Source of the DNA: Bacillota bacterium
GTDB lineage: Bacteria > Bacillota > Clostridia > Acetivibrionales > DTU013
Length of the DNA: 64,000 bases
Assembly (NCBI GenBank): GCA_023412915.1
Contig: JAEZRE010000015.1
Coordinates: forward strand, 124,001 to 188,000
Reading direction: 5' to 3'
Part shown: piece after piece, positions 15,025 to 22,960 of the stretch
Layout: each line of letters starts with the position of its first letter
How positions within the stretch are numbered: position 1 is the stretch's first letter
Position numbers and translations under genes: made by a program
The notes under the pieces: model-generated
Told to the model about the DNA's origin: nothing
The model's database searches: none
The model's input: the letters and a program-made list of their open reading frames with translations, nothing else

Positions 15025-15369
15025 CTACAGACTGTTTTTAACCGCATCCAGGGTTTCTTTGGCGTCTGCCGCCTGTGCATGGAATGCTGTTATCTTTTCG
15101 CAGGAATAGTCTTTACAGTGACCGCAGTTTTCCACAGCTTTCGTTATTCCGCACTGCCGGATTTCGCATGTGCTGCAATAACCCATTTTGCGGCCATCCT
15201 TCGACATGCAGCCGTCGCAGTTCACATCCTCCGGCTTTAATTGCACGCCAAATCCCGAACCCCATTGTTCTGCCACCTTCGCCCGCGCAGCGTTGTCATC
15301 ATTGATCGTTGCAACGTAGGCCGGACAAATACCGCAGTCCAGGCCGCAGTAGGCAATTATTTTATCCAT
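15025..15369 (-). CDS. Cys-rich DUF3795-type protein
   Basis: Protein of 114 residues with eleven cysteines arranged as in the DUF3795 family: YCGLDCGICPAYVAT at the N-terminus, then NCDGC, YCSTCEIRQCG and NCGHCKDYSCEK. Such an array probably binds zinc or an iron-sulfur cluster. The biochemical role of the family is not established; members are common in anaerobes. The start at ATG 15369 follows a strong caggaggggt site. It is a single gene lying between tRNA-Gly and tRNA-Cys on the same strand, after the tRNA-cluster terminator at 15454-15488. Confidence 0.82.
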   Translation of the reverse strand: MDKIIAYCGLDCGICPAYVATINDDNAARAKVAEQWGSGFGVQLKPEDVNCDGCMSKDGRKMGYCSTCEIRQCGITKAVENCGHCKDYSCEKITAFHAQAADAKETLDAVKNSL

Positions 15370-15453
15370 TCAGAACCCCTCCTGTATCCGTTATATGTAC
15401 AGGATATCCCAACGTTGCGACATATGTCTGTCATATTTCCCCAAAATCAACAT

Positions 15454-15488
15454 AAAAAAAGAAAACGCATGTTTGCGTTTTCTTTTTT
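15454..15488 (-). terminator. Terminator of the tRNA Val-Asp-Phe-Gly cluster
   Basis: A long perfect stem (15455-15469 with 15474-15488; core GAAAACGCA) with a TGTT loop is built so that A- and T-runs flank it on both strands. It can end transcription in either direction and sits 3 bp beyond the tRNA-Gly 3' end. Confidence 0.85.
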
Positions 15489-15490
15489 GG

Positions 15491-15562
15491 AGCGGGATAC
15501 GAGATTCGGACTCGCGACTTTCACCTTGGCAAGGTGACACTCTACCACTGAGTTAATCCCGC
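15491..15562 (-). tRNA. tRNA-Gly (anticodon GCC)
   Basis: Acceptor GCGGGAT pairs with ATCCCGC. The anticodon arm TCACCTTGCCAAGGTGA carries GCC. The T-arm is GCGAGTCCGAATCTCGT and the discriminator T. CCA is not encoded. It is the last gene of the cluster. Confidence 0.96.
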
Positions 15563-15654
15563 ATATAGATTATGCCGCTTTCACGGATAATCTTTCAGCC
15601 TCACTGTGTGGAGCCTTCAAGCTGTTATTTATACCGCCTGTGACGGATAAATAT

Positions 15655-15730
<76 letters not shown>

Positions 15731-15765
15731 AAAAGTACAGATAACATTGCTGTTATCTGTCTTAG

Positions 15766-15842
15766 TGGCGACCCGAAGGGGGCTCGAACCCCTGACCTCT
15801 AGCGTGACAGGCTAGCGTTCTAACCAACTGAACTACCGGGCC
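15766..15842 (-). tRNA. tRNA-Asp (anticodon GTC)
   Basis: Acceptor GGCCCGG pairs with TCGGGTC with two G-U pairs. The anticodon arm CTAGCCTGTCACGCTAG carries GTC and the T-arm is AGGGGTTCGAGCCCCCT. Discriminator G and CCA are encoded. Confidence 0.96.
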
Positions 15843-15894
15843 AAATATCGCTTGCGCGTGAAGCTTTTATTAAAAAGATCTTTTAAAAGATCTT

Positions 15895-15970
15895 TGGTGG
15901 GAACTATAGGGCTCGAACCTATGACCCCCTGCTTGTAAGGCAGGTGCTCTCCCAGCTGAGCTAAGCTCCC
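15895..15970 (-). tRNA. tRNA-Val (anticodon TAC)
   Basis: Acceptor GGGAGCT pairs with AGTTCCC. The anticodon arm CTGCCTTACAAGCAG carries TAC and the T-arm is ATAGGTTCGAGCCCTAT. Discriminator A and CCA are encoded. It is the first gene of the four-tRNA cluster on the minus strand. Confidence 0.96.
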
Positions 15971-16125
15971 GTGAACCTCTCGCGTCGAGCGACATTAACC
16001 AGTATACAAAAAAGCCTCTTCAAAGTCAATAACAAATTTAATTTTCTGCAAAGATAATTATTCCAGCGTGAATACTCAAGTTGAAACTTCCGTACCAGCA
16101 CACCGGCTTAACCTGCTGGCAGCCT

Positions 16126-16995
16126 TTATACCAGCGCTCTGAGCTCGTCCTCGGTGAAATAGTATTTCCTGTTGCAGAAGTGGCACACTAACTCCGCGCC
16201 ATGCTGTTCGTCGGCTATATCGATCAACTCTTTCCTGCCCAGGCTGATGAGGTTGCGCTCCATACGCTCCCTGCTACAGTTGCATTCGAATTTACAGGGC
16301 AGCCTGTCCGTGATCTCCAGCCCTTTTTCTCCAAGCAGCTTCTGCAGTATCCCTGCGGGATCCAATCCGTCGGTGAGCATGCAGGTGATGGAATCCGCCA
16401 GAAAGATCTTATCCTCGAGGTATTTGACGATCTCCTCGTCGGTTCCCGGCATGAGCTGGATTATATAACCGCCGGATGTTATTATATTCTCGTCCGGGCT
16501 TACGAGCACGCCAAGGGAAACTACCGTCGGGACCTGCTCGGAATATGCAAAATAATAAGCCAGATCCTCGCCTATTTCGCCCGACACGAGGTCAACGTAG
16601 CCCACGTATGGCTCTTTGAGACCAAGATCCTTTATCACGTTGAGATAACCGTTCCTGCCGACTGCCCCGGCCACGTCGAAATGACCTATCGCGTTCAGCG
16701 GCAGATAAACTTCGGGGTTATAAACATAGCCCCTGACATTCGAGTTCGAGTCCGACACCGCAATGATCCCGCCAAGCGGGCCATCGCCCTTGATCTGGAT
16801 GGTCAGCACATCCCTCTCGTTTTTGAACATCCTGCCCATCATCGCCGCTGCCGTAAGCGTCCTCCCAAGCGCCGCCGAAGCTGTGCCCGACGTGCCGTGC
16901 AGCCTGTGTGCCTCCTGGACGATATCCGTCGTTACTGCGGCAAACGCCCTTATCGAGCCCCCAGCCGCCGTCGCCCTAACTATATGATCCTCCAT
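16126..16995 (-). CDS. hslO: Redox-regulated holdase chaperone Hsp33
   Basis: Cytoplasmic chaperone switched on by oxidation of a zinc-binding cysteine centre, which holds unfolded proteins during oxidative stress. The 289-residue length fits the family. The N-terminal core opens HIVRATAAGGSIRAFAAVTTD, and the typical TIQIKGDGPLGGIIAVSD follows at about 75-92. The C-terminal redox switch has its four zinc ligands as CNC (about 238-240) and CHFC (about 271-274). The start at ATG 16995 has aaaggag 5 bases upstream. It appears as a single gene downstream of an unusual repeat-bearing leader (17070-17226). Confidence 0.96.
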   Translation of the reverse strand: MEDHIVRATAAGGSIRAFAAVTTDIVQEAHRLHGTSGTASAALGRTLTAAAMMGRMFKNERDVLTIQIKGDGPLGGIIAVSDSNSNVRGYVYNPEVYLPLNAIGHFDVAGAVGRNGYLNVIKDLGLKEPYVGYVDLVSGEIGEDLAYYFAYSEQVPTVVSLGVLVSPDENIITSGGYIIQLMPGTDEEIVKYLEDKIFLADSITCMLTDGLDPAGILQKLLGEKGLEITDRLPCKFECNCSRERMERNLISLGRKELIDIADEQHGAELVCHFCNRKYYFTEDELRALV

Positions 16996-17069
16996 AAAAA
17001 TCTCCTTTATCTACTATTACTCCTGCCTGCAAGTGTAACGTCAAGCAGAAACACATCTTTCCTGCTGGG

Positions 17070-17156
17070 TATGCTGTACCATTGTTTTGAATTGCATGAG
17101 TTAATTTTGCATTAGTTTGCCTCTATGCTGTGCTATTGTTTTGAATTACGTGAGTT
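17070..17156. repeat. Pair of 33-bp direct repeats, 54 bp apart
   Basis: 17070-17102 and 17124-17156 share 29 of 33 bases. Both start TATGCTGT and contain ATTGTTTTGAATT, and all four differences are transitions. The spacer is 21 bp. Only two copies are present. The function is unknown; the pair lies upstream of hslO. Confidence 0.6.
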
Positions 17157-17210
17157 TCGTGATGTAGAGCATATTAATGAGGCATTACTCAGGGCAAATT
17201 CACTGTTTGA

Positions 17211-17226
17211 GCGGAGTATACTCCGC
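17211..17226. promoter_or_regulatory. 16-bp perfect palindrome upstream of hslO
   Basis: GCGGAGTATACTCCGC is fully self-complementary and GC-rich at its ends, which is unlikely by chance in this AT-rich gap between cspA-like and hslO genes. It is a candidate operator for a dimeric regulator. It is not a terminator, as no T-run follows on either strand. Confidence 0.45.
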
Positions 17227-17285
17227 AAGTTTGAACTAAGAATGAAACTCGTACTAAAAAACAACCAGCATACCCTCTCCTTATA

Positions 17286-17319
17286 TTATAAAAAACCCCG
17301 ATATGATAATATCGGGGTT
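17286..17319 (-). terminator. Terminator of the cold-shock gene
   Basis: An 11-bp stem (AACCCCGATAT, 17294-17304, with 17309-17319) around a 4-base loop is followed on the minus strand by TTTTTTATAA. It lies 45 bp after the cold-shock stop codon. Confidence 0.85.
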
Positions 17320-17364
17320 CTCGTCTGCTGATCTTAGAATTTATGTTAAAGTTGTTAGCTTTAA

Positions 17365-17568
17365 TTACATAACCTTCGAAACATTTGCAGCCTGGGGTCC
17401 CTTTGCGCCTTCGACTACGTCGAATTCTACTTCACAGCCTTCTTCGAGAGTCTTGAACCCATCCATAGTGATTGCTGAAAAGTGAACGAATACGTCGTTT
17501 CCGTTATCTCTTTCAATGAAACCAAAACCTTTTTCAGCATTGAACCATTTTACTCTTCCTCTTTGCAT
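17365..17568 (-). CDS. Cold-shock domain RNA chaperone (CspA family)
   Basis: Single OB-fold protein of 67 residues that binds single-stranded nucleic acid and melts RNA structure. It reads MQRGRVKWFNAEKGFGFIE then VFVHFSAI, giving both RNP1 (KGFGFIE) and RNP2 (VFVHF) motifs, and ends ANVSKVM. The length is that of a minimal Csp. It starts at ATG 17568 with caggaggt upstream and has its own promoter (17637-17666), a leader of roughly 60 bases and a terminator, so it is a single-gene transcript. Which paralogue it is (cspB, cspC, cspD) cannot be told. Confidence 0.96.
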   Translation of the reverse strand: MQRGRVKWFNAEKGFGFIERDNGNDVFVHFSAITMDGFKTLEEGCEVEFDVVEGAKGPQAANVSKVM

Positions 17569-17636
17569 TGCTAAAAACCTCCTGAATTTAACTTGGATCT
17601 GGCAGCACTATGTGCTCTTTTTGCCAAACCTTAATA

Positions 17637-17666
17637 AGTTTAGCACATTCCTTTACAGCTTGTCAA
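17637..17666 (-). promoter_or_regulatory. Promoter of the cold-shock gene
   Basis: On the minus strand TTGACA (17666-17661) and TAAACT (17642-17637) are 18 bp apart, about 70 bp upstream of the start codon. Confidence 0.75.
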
Positions 17667-17791
17667 TGAGAGAAGATTACATAAAATATGCTCAATGATA
17701 TTTATCTGTCCCTCATTAAGTTACCATAAATATGTTGCAATTTTATTTTGCCACAATCCCGTGCTAATATTCAAAGGAGCAACAAGTAATA

Positions 17792-18532
17792 TTATCCTGT
17801 TTTTTTGCAAACAAAAAACATTCTCTCGCAATCCTGCGGCGGTTTCCGGAAACGCAGCGCGTCATACACCGACAGTGTTTTAAAGCCCGCCGCCGACAGC
17901 ATCTCAGATAATTCCTGCTTTTCGTAACAGCGTTCGTATTGTACCTCATCAAACCTTCTGTACCTTTCGCCTTCGCTGACGAAAAACGTCAAATCGAACC
18001 TGCACAGCCTAGTCCCGCTGTCGAAGCAGTTTTGCCAAACGTAGGCCACATCCTGATCGGTCTCGCCGAAAGTGTTGTTTGATAAAACGTTATTGAATTT
18101 GAACGGCGTATTTATATCGAAAATGAACAGCCCCTCCGGGTTCAGGTAATTCGCGACAAGCTTGAAAAACCGCTTCAGATCGCGCTTATACGTCACATAG
18201 TTTACGCTGTCCATCAGACTGGTTATTACATCCACCGTCCCGTACAATTCAAACCTAGTCATGTCCTGATTCAGGAACAGTATGTCCGTTCCGCCGTCAA
18301 GGGCTTTTTGCCGTGCACAGCTCAGCATTTCAGCCGACTGATCGATTCCGATCATTTCATAGCCTTTTTTGGACATTTCAAGGCAATAACTGCCCGTTCC
18401 ACATCCAAGGTCGGCCATCAGCTGAGGTCTAAGCCCGCTGCGCACGCATATTGCTTCGACGTAATCCGCCCATTGCTTATAATCCACGTCACGCATAAGC
18501 CTGTCGTAGAGATATGCAAAATCACCGTAAAT
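17792..18532 (-). CDS. Class I SAM-dependent methyltransferase
   Basis: Small-molecule or macromolecule methyltransferase with a Rossmann fold, about 246 residues. Motif I is LMADLGCGTGSYCLEM (about residues 38-53), followed by the acidic motif II (MIGIDQSAEML) and motif III region LNQDMTRFEL; the YGDFAYLYDRLMRDVDYKQW opening is typical of a large uncharacterised Firmicutes subfamily. The start is unusual. A strong GAGGTGG lies just before ATT TAC GGT, so ATT at 18532 is the best-placed initiator. The only upstream ATG (18562) lacks a ribosome site and falls inside a hairpin. It follows the spore protein gene on the same strand. Substrate unknown. Confidence 0.82.
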   Translation of the reverse strand: MYGDFAYLYDRLMRDVDYKQWADYVEAICVRSGLRPQLMADLGCGTGSYCLEMSKKGYEMIGIDQSAEMLSCARQKALDGGTDILFLNQDMTRFELYGTVDVITSLMDSVNYVTYKRDLKRFFKLVANYLNPEGLFIFDINTPFKFNNVLSNNTFGETDQDVAYVWQNCFDSGTRLCRFDLTFFVSEGERYRRFDEVQYERCYEKQELSEMLSAAGFKTLSVYDALRFRKPPQDCERMFFVCKKTG

Positions 18533-18555
18533 GAGAACCACCTCACAAATACATA

Positions 18556-18589
18556 AAGTCATGTGTACATTTATTCTACCACATGACTT
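18556..18589 (-). promoter_or_regulatory. Inverted repeat at the SASP/methyltransferase junction
   Basis: AAGTCATGTG (18556-18565) and CACATGACTT (18580-18589) form a perfect 10-bp stem with a 14-base loop that contains the SASP stop codon. There is no T-run, so it is more likely an mRNA-stabilising or attenuating hairpin than a terminator. Confidence 0.45.
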
Positions 18590-18762
18590 ATGTCCTGCAA
18601 GGTTTTCTTTCTTTTTGAGACAAGTCCCCCTATTTTCCCGGTCTCCTTTGCAGTAAGGCTCTTCCAGCCGAATTGCAGCACCTTGTCGGCCAGACCGAGC
18701 TCCCGGGCTATTTCCAATTTGATAGTATCAAGCTTTTTTTCAGGCTTTTTCTCCATCTCCAC
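18571..18762 (-). CDS. Alpha/beta-type small acid-soluble spore protein
   Basis: DNA-binding protein that coats spore DNA and is degraded at germination. The 63 residues contain the family core: LDTIKLEIARELGLADKV, which includes an EIA-type GPR-protease cleavage site, and LTAKETGKIGGLVSKRKK, corresponding to the conserved T-(S/A)-(R/K)-E-x-G-x-I-GG motif. It is a divergent member with a Lys-rich N-terminal extension (MEMEKKPEKK). The start at 18762, or the Met at residue 3, follows agaggtgtgg. It is direct evidence that the organism forms endospores. No sporulation sigma-factor promoter was identified by eye. Confidence 0.85.
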   Translation of the reverse strand: MEMEKKPEKKLDTIKLEIARELGLADKVLQFGWKSLTAKETGKIGGLVSKRKKTLQDISHVVE

Positions 18763-18825
18763 ACCTCTTTGTACATTGTGTTTATCCTGCCATTGTATTT
18801 TGTGGAGAAAACAGCCTTTTATGCG

Positions 18826-20052
18826 TTATCTGCCTATTTTGCTTTTTACATTATCCAGAGCGGCCTTGAGCTGAACATCTTTATCCCTTGGAATCTGGGA
18901 TGTCGGCAGGTTCCTGTATTCATCCGGCACCTTCACCTCTATGTCCGGCATTATACCCTTCCCCTGAATGCAAACCCCCGAAGGTGTAAAGTATCTTGAA
19001 ATGGTTACCTTCAGGCCCGAGCCGTCCTGCAGCAGCTTCAGCTCCTGCACAAGACCCTTGCCGAAGGTTTTGGTTCCGACAAGCGTCCCTCTCGAATAAT
19101 CCTTGACCGCACCCGCCAGTATCTCTGAGGCACTGGCGCTGTTCCCGTTTGTCAATATCGCAAGCGGCAGGTCCATGTATGATTTGCCCGATTTCTTGTA
19201 TTGCCTGACGCCGTTCCTGTCCTCGGTGTAGACTATGGTTCCTTCGGGAAGCAGGCTGTCGGCAATCTGTACAACCTGTTCATAGGATCCTCCCGGATTA
19301 TCCCTCAAATCTATCACAAGCCCCTTGATCCCTTTATTCAGCATAGAATTGAGATCGTTTGCAAAGTATTTCGATATCTCGCTGTCGAACATCACAAGCC
19401 TTATGTATCCGATATCACCGTCCAATACCTCGCTTCTTATGTTCGAGGCCTTAATCTTCTGCCTTGTGATGTCGAACTGCATATACCTGTCTTCGGACGG
19501 CCTGTATACCGTTATCTTTACTTTAGTATTTTCCTTGCCCTTGATCATGCTTATTATCATATTTTCATCACTCAATGCCGTAACGTCGGTATCGTCGACC
19601 TTGACTATCCTGTCGCCCTGCTTTATACCGGCCTTTTTGGCTGGCGAACCTTCGCTCGGTTCAATTATCGTCAGCAGTCCGTTCGTATCTACGTTGACCG
19701 TGACGCCGATCCCGACGTAGCTGCCCGCGGACTTCTCCATGAAGGATTTCATCTGCTCCTTGTTGAAATAAACTGTGTAGGGATCCTTCAAGGAATCGGC
19801 AAGACCGCTGACGGCGCCCTCTATCATCTTGTTTTGATCAACGTCCTGATAATAGTCGTCTGTCAATGTCTTCCTGACTTCGTTGAATTTGGCTACATTC
19901 TCGTAACTGACCTTGCTTGCGTCGAAGGAAATGACATATCTGTTCTGGAAAGAGTTTATCGTGAAAAACAGCATTACTGTTGCCAATATCGCGATTGCTG
20001 CCGTTATCGCCAGAAAAATGATCACCTGCCGCTGCGTATACTTTTTCTCCAT
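18826..20052 (-). CDS. S41-family carboxy-terminal processing protease
   Basis: Membrane-anchored, extracytoplasmic serine protease of the CtpA/CtpB type, 408 residues. It has a signal-anchor helix (about residues 9-32), a PDZ domain (about 100-185; GVTVNVDTNGLLTIIEPSEG) and the S41 catalytic core with IKGLVIDLRDNPGG, the Ser nucleophile in NGNSASASEILAGA (about 303) and the Lys of GTKTFGKGLVQ (about 328). It starts at ATG 20052 after gaggggcg. It is the last gene of the ftsE-ftsX-M23 peptidase series, although a terminator at 20122-20156 precedes it. Relatives trim cell-wall hydrolases or activate sporulation sigma-K processing; the neighbourhood favours a role with the cell-wall hydrolase complex. 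Confidence 0.93.
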   Translation of the reverse strand: MEKKYTQRQVIIFLAITAAIAILATVMLFFTINSFQNRYVISFDASKVSYENVAKFNEVRKTLTDDYYQDVDQNKMIEGAVSGLADSLKDPYTVYFNKEQMKSFMEKSAGSYVGIGVTVNVDTNGLLTIIEPSEGSPAKKAGIKQGDRIVKVDDTDVTALSDENMIISMIKGKENTKVKITVYRPSEDRYMQFDITRQKIKASNIRSEVLDGDIGYIRLVMFDSEISKYFANDLNSMLNKGIKGLVIDLRDNPGGSYEQVVQIADSLLPEGTIVYTEDRNGVRQYKKSGKSYMDLPLAILTNGNSASASEILAGAVKDYSRGTLVGTKTFGKGLVQELKLLQDGSGLKVTISRYFTPSGVCIQGKGIMPDIEVKVPDEYRNLPTSQIPRDKDVQLKAALDNVKSKIGR

Positions 20053-20121
20053 ACTATCGCCCCTCGCTAAAACATATTGATGTACTGGTCCAAAAGCCGA
20101 TCAGTATATCCTATGCTGCTT

Positions 20122-20156
20122 GTAAAATAAATAAACCCGGTTTTTTTACCGGGTTT
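20122..20156 (-). terminator. Terminator after the M23 peptidase gene
   Basis: AAACCCGG (20133-20140) pairs with CCGGGTTT (20149-20156). On the minus strand the stem is followed by ATTTATTTTA. It partly separates ftsE-ftsX-M23 from the S41 protease gene. Confidence 0.75.
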
Positions 20157-20185
20157 GAGTTTATCCTTTAGTCATTTATGTATTC

Positions 20186-21325
20186 TCACTTTTTAAGGTA
20201 GCCCTTCATCGGATTCTGCGTCGCACCGTTCACCCTGACTTCAAAGTGCAGGTGGTTACCCGTCGACAAACCGGTGCTGCCGACCAGTGCGACTTTCTGT
20301 CCCGCTTTCACCTTCTGTCCTACCTTTACAAGTAGCTTGCTGGCGTGTCCGTACAGAGTTGTGATCCCGCCGCCATGGTCGATTACCACCATGTTCCCGT
20401 AACCGCCGCTTCTGTCATACTGGGACATTATAACCGTGCCGCTGTTGGCGGCTACGATCGAATCTCCCCTGTCCGCTCCTATATCGATGCCGGTATGCAT
20501 TTTATATTTTCTGAGTATGGGGTGTTTCCTCATGCCGTACGGAGAAGTAATATCATAATTGCCCGGGCACGGCCACACCATAGAGCCGCCGGCATACTTA
20601 CCCTTCGAAGACAGATTCTTTATGACGCTGTTCAACCTGCTTGCCTCGGCGATCTGTGCATCTATATCCTTTTCAAGCTTATTGAGGGCTGCCTTGCTTC
20701 TTTCCAGCTGGTCCTCTACTTCCGCCCGCGAACTTTTCAATTGTGTAAGCTTCTTTTCCTTTTCGTCCGCTTTTTGCTCGAGAAGGTCCCTGGCCTGCTG
20801 TTCTAGCTTCTTTTTGTCCTCGACGTCCTGCTTGGCGCTGTTGAGGTCACTTATCATATTTTCATCGAACTGGGATATCGTGGACATGTAATGTAAACGT
20901 TCATAAAATTCCAGCGGGCTCTTCGATGCCAGAAGTGTGTCAAGCACTGAAACGCTCGAATTCACATACATGACCTGCAGCCTGGTTTTGACAAGCTCGC
21001 GCTGGCTGTTGTAATTGTCTTGGGCCTCTTTCAGAGCTTTCTCCGTTTGACTGAGGTTTTCTTCGGCATCGCTTATCTGTTTCAACAGTTCCTTATATGC
21101 ATTGGATTCATTTGCCTGTTGGTTTGTTATTTTACTTTTTTGGTTTTCCAATTTTGATTTTTGCTGCAGTACTTCTTTTTTTTGCTGGTTCAGCTTGTTG
21201 ATACGGCTGTCAACTGACGATTTTTGGCTCTTTGCATCGCTTAACGTGTCGGCCGAGACAGTGGCCGGTACGAAAACCGTTAACAGTAAGGTTGCAAGAA
21301 GCGTTACGATTGTCAATCTCTTCAC
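20186..21325 (-). CDS. Secreted murein hydrolase/activator: coiled coil plus M23 peptidase (EnvC/PcsB-like)
   Basis: Extracellular peptidoglycan endopeptidase or hydrolase activator, 379 residues. It has a signal peptide (MKRLTIVTLLATLLLTVFVPATVSA), a long coiled coil (about 28-245, DSRINKLNQQKKEVLQQKSK and onward) and a C-terminal LytM/M23 domain (about 250-379). The zinc-site motifs look intact: HTGIDIG (HxxxD) and NHLHFEV (HxH), so it may be enzymatically active, unlike E. coli EnvC. It uses a GTG start at 21325 with ggagg 9 bases upstream. Its place 62 bp after ftsX is the classic arrangement in which FtsEX drives the coiled-coil protein from inside the cell during division or elongation. 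Confidence 0.93.
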   Translation of the reverse strand: MKRLTIVTLLATLLLTVFVPATVSADTLSDAKSQKSSVDSRINKLNQQKKEVLQQKSKLENQKSKITNQQANESNAYKELLKQISDAEENLSQTEKALKEAQDNYNSQRELVKTRLQVMYVNSSVSVLDTLLASKSPLEFYERLHYMSTISQFDENMISDLNSAKQDVEDKKKLEQQARDLLEQKADEKEKKLTQLKSSRAEVEDQLERSKAALNKLEKDIDAQIAEASRLNSVIKNLSSKGKYAGGSMVWPCPGNYDITSPYGMRKHPILRKYKMHTGIDIGADRGDSIVAANSGTVIMSQYDRSGGYGNMVVIDHGGGITTLYGHASKLLVKVGQKVKAGQKVALVGSTGLSTGNHLHFEVRVNGATQNPMKGYLKK

Positions 21326-21387
21326 TATTTCAAACCTCCATACACAAAAAATCTGTAGCTTGCTGTTTTTCCTTCAGAAGGGGGACA

Positions 21388-22284
21388 TTAAACCCGCAAA
21401 TACCTGCGTATCGACAGGAAGCTTCCCATTGTGCCCACGACAGCTCCAATCAGCAGATAATATACCGCGAGCTGGGACCAAACCTCCTGCACCTTCGAGA
21501 GCGTTAGCAGCTGTTTATTGGCAATGATCAAATCCTGGGAGAAGTTTACCTGGATAGCATTATACCCGTATGTCGAAATGACAAATGCTACCACTGCACC
21601 AATTACACTTATTATAACACCTTCTACCACAAAAGGCCAGCGTATGAACCAATCTGTAGCTCCTATATATTTCATGATATTTATTTCCTTACGCCTTGCG
21701 AACACCGTCAGCTTTATGGTGTTGGAAATGATAAATATCGATATTATCAGGAATACCGTAACCATAAAGCTGCTGCCGAGCTTTATCCAGTAGGATACCC
21801 TGGAAATTATATCTATCGCATCCTGAGAATAGGTTACTTCCTTTATTCCGCTGCTTTTTTCGAGGGCGGCTACTACGTCCTTGCTGTAAGCCGTATCTTT
21901 GAGCTTTATAACGAAGGATACCGGGAAAATCTCACCGAACCCGTCAAGCAAGCCTGAACTGTTGCCGAGTTTATCCTTGGCCCTTTGAAAGGCTTCCTCC
22001 TTGGTAACCTTCTGATAGGAAGCGATTTTATCGTTATTTTTGATACTGTCCTCGACCTTCTGTACCTGGACGTCGTTGAGCTCCTCATAGCAGAATGCTT
22101 CGAGCTGCGGCGCTTCCTTCCAGATCTTTATGTTACCCTCGAGGTTGTAGGCCGTAAGCAGGAAAAATCCGAAGACCACAAGCGTAGCCGTCACTATCAT
22201 AACGGACGCCAGGGACATCAGCTTGTTTCTATATGAGTTTATGGCGCCTTCTTTAATTATATGCCGGACTGTTCTTATCTTCAT
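21388..22284 (-). CDS. ftsX: Cell division ABC transporter permease-like subunit FtsX
   Basis: Four-helix membrane partner of FtsE that transmits ATP-driven motion to an extracellular murein hydrolase. The 298 residues open RTVRHIIKEGAINSYRNKLMSLASVM, with TM1 at about 22-45. The extracellular loop (about 50-165) includes KEEAFQRAKDKLGNSSGLLDGF. Three TMs at about 175-290 contain the family block FARRKEINIMKYIGATDWFIRWPFVVEG. The start at ATG 22284 overlaps the end of ftsE by 32 bp, so the two are translationally coupled. Length and loops are those of Gram-positive FtsX. Confidence 0.95.
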   Translation of the reverse strand: MKIRTVRHIIKEGAINSYRNKLMSLASVMIVTATLVVFGFFLLTAYNLEGNIKIWKEAPQLEAFCYEELNDVQVQKVEDSIKNNDKIASYQKVTKEEAFQRAKDKLGNSSGLLDGFGEIFPVSFVIKLKDTAYSKDVVAALEKSSGIKEVTYSQDAIDIISRVSYWIKLGSSFMVTVFLIISIFIISNTIKLTVFARRKEINIMKYIGATDWFIRWPFVVEGVIISVIGAVVAFVISTYGYNAIQVNFSQDLIIANKQLLTLSKVQEVWSQLAVYYLLIGAVVGTMGSFLSIRRYLRV

Positions 22285-22960
22285 CCCTGTATAGTCCTTT
22301 CTCCTGGTCCCTGACGATCAATCCCTTGCTGATGGCTACGACACGTTTTTTCATCTCATCGACAATGGATTTTTCATGTGTGGCCACAATGACCGTTGTC
22401 CCCCTGTGGTTCACTTCGCTGAGGAGCTTCATGATCTCCCACGATGTCTCGGGGTCCAGGTTACCTGTAGGCTCATCGGCTATAAGAAGCGCCGGATTGT
22501 TGACCAGGGCTCTCGCCAACGCGACTCTCTGCTGTTCTCCGCCCGAAAGCTGGTTCGGGTACATGTTCGCCTTCCGGCTCAGCCCCACAAGCGCAAGCGC
22601 CATAGGCACCTGCCGCCTGATTTCCTTCGGCAGCGCCTCTGTAATGACCATTGCAAAAGCAACGTTTTCATACACCGTCTTATTCGGCAGCAGCCTGAAA
22701 TCCTGAAATACAACGCCAAGGCTCCTTCTTAGATAAGGAACCTCCTGCCTTGCCATGGAAGTGACGTCATACCCGTTTACATAAACTTCGCCCTCGGTTG
22801 CATCCTCTTCTTTAAGCAACAGCTTGACCATCGTCGATTTCCCTGAACCGCTAGGCCCGACTAGGAAGACGAATTCGCCCTTTTCTATTTTAAGATTTAC
22901 TTCCCTTAATGCAACAGTCCCATTGGGATATGTTTTTTCCACATTTTTGAGTTCGACCAC
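22253..22960 (-). CDS. ftsE: Cell division ATP-binding protein FtsE
   Basis: ABC ATPase that partners FtsX to control septal or lateral peptidoglycan hydrolysis. The 235-residue protein shows Walker A GPSGSGKST, Q-loop VFQDFRLLP, signature LSGGEQQRVALARAL, Walker B LLIADEPTGNLDP and the H-loop ATHEKSIV. The GTG at 22960 is the likely start: ggggag lies 7 bases upstream, whereas the frame extends five codons further to a TTG without a ribosome site. It is first in the ftsE-ftsX-M23 operon. FtsE-FtsX is near-universal in Firmicutes and does not transport a substrate. Confidence 0.96.
   Translation of the reverse strand: MVELKNVEKTYPNGTVALREVNLKIEKGEFVFLVGPSGSGKSTMVKLLLKEEDATEGEVYVNGYDVTSMARQEVPYLRRSLGVVFQDFRLLPNKTVYENVAFAMVITEALPKEIRRQVPMALALVGLSRKANMYPNQLSGGEQQRVALARALVNNPALLIADEPTGNLDPETSWEIMKLLSEVNHRGTTVIVATHEKSIVDEMKKRVVAISKGLIVRDQEKGLYRDEDKNSPAYN

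Noticed and set aside
16201..17115. 304-codon open frame on the plus strand.
   Set aside because: Antisense to hslO; Cys/Arg-rich translation without protein character.
17070..17156. Two repeats separated by 21 bp as a CRISPR array, with some likeness to type II repeats (TATGCTGT, TTTTGAAT).
   Set aside because: Only two copies, imperfect, a spacer too short, and no cas genes in the window.
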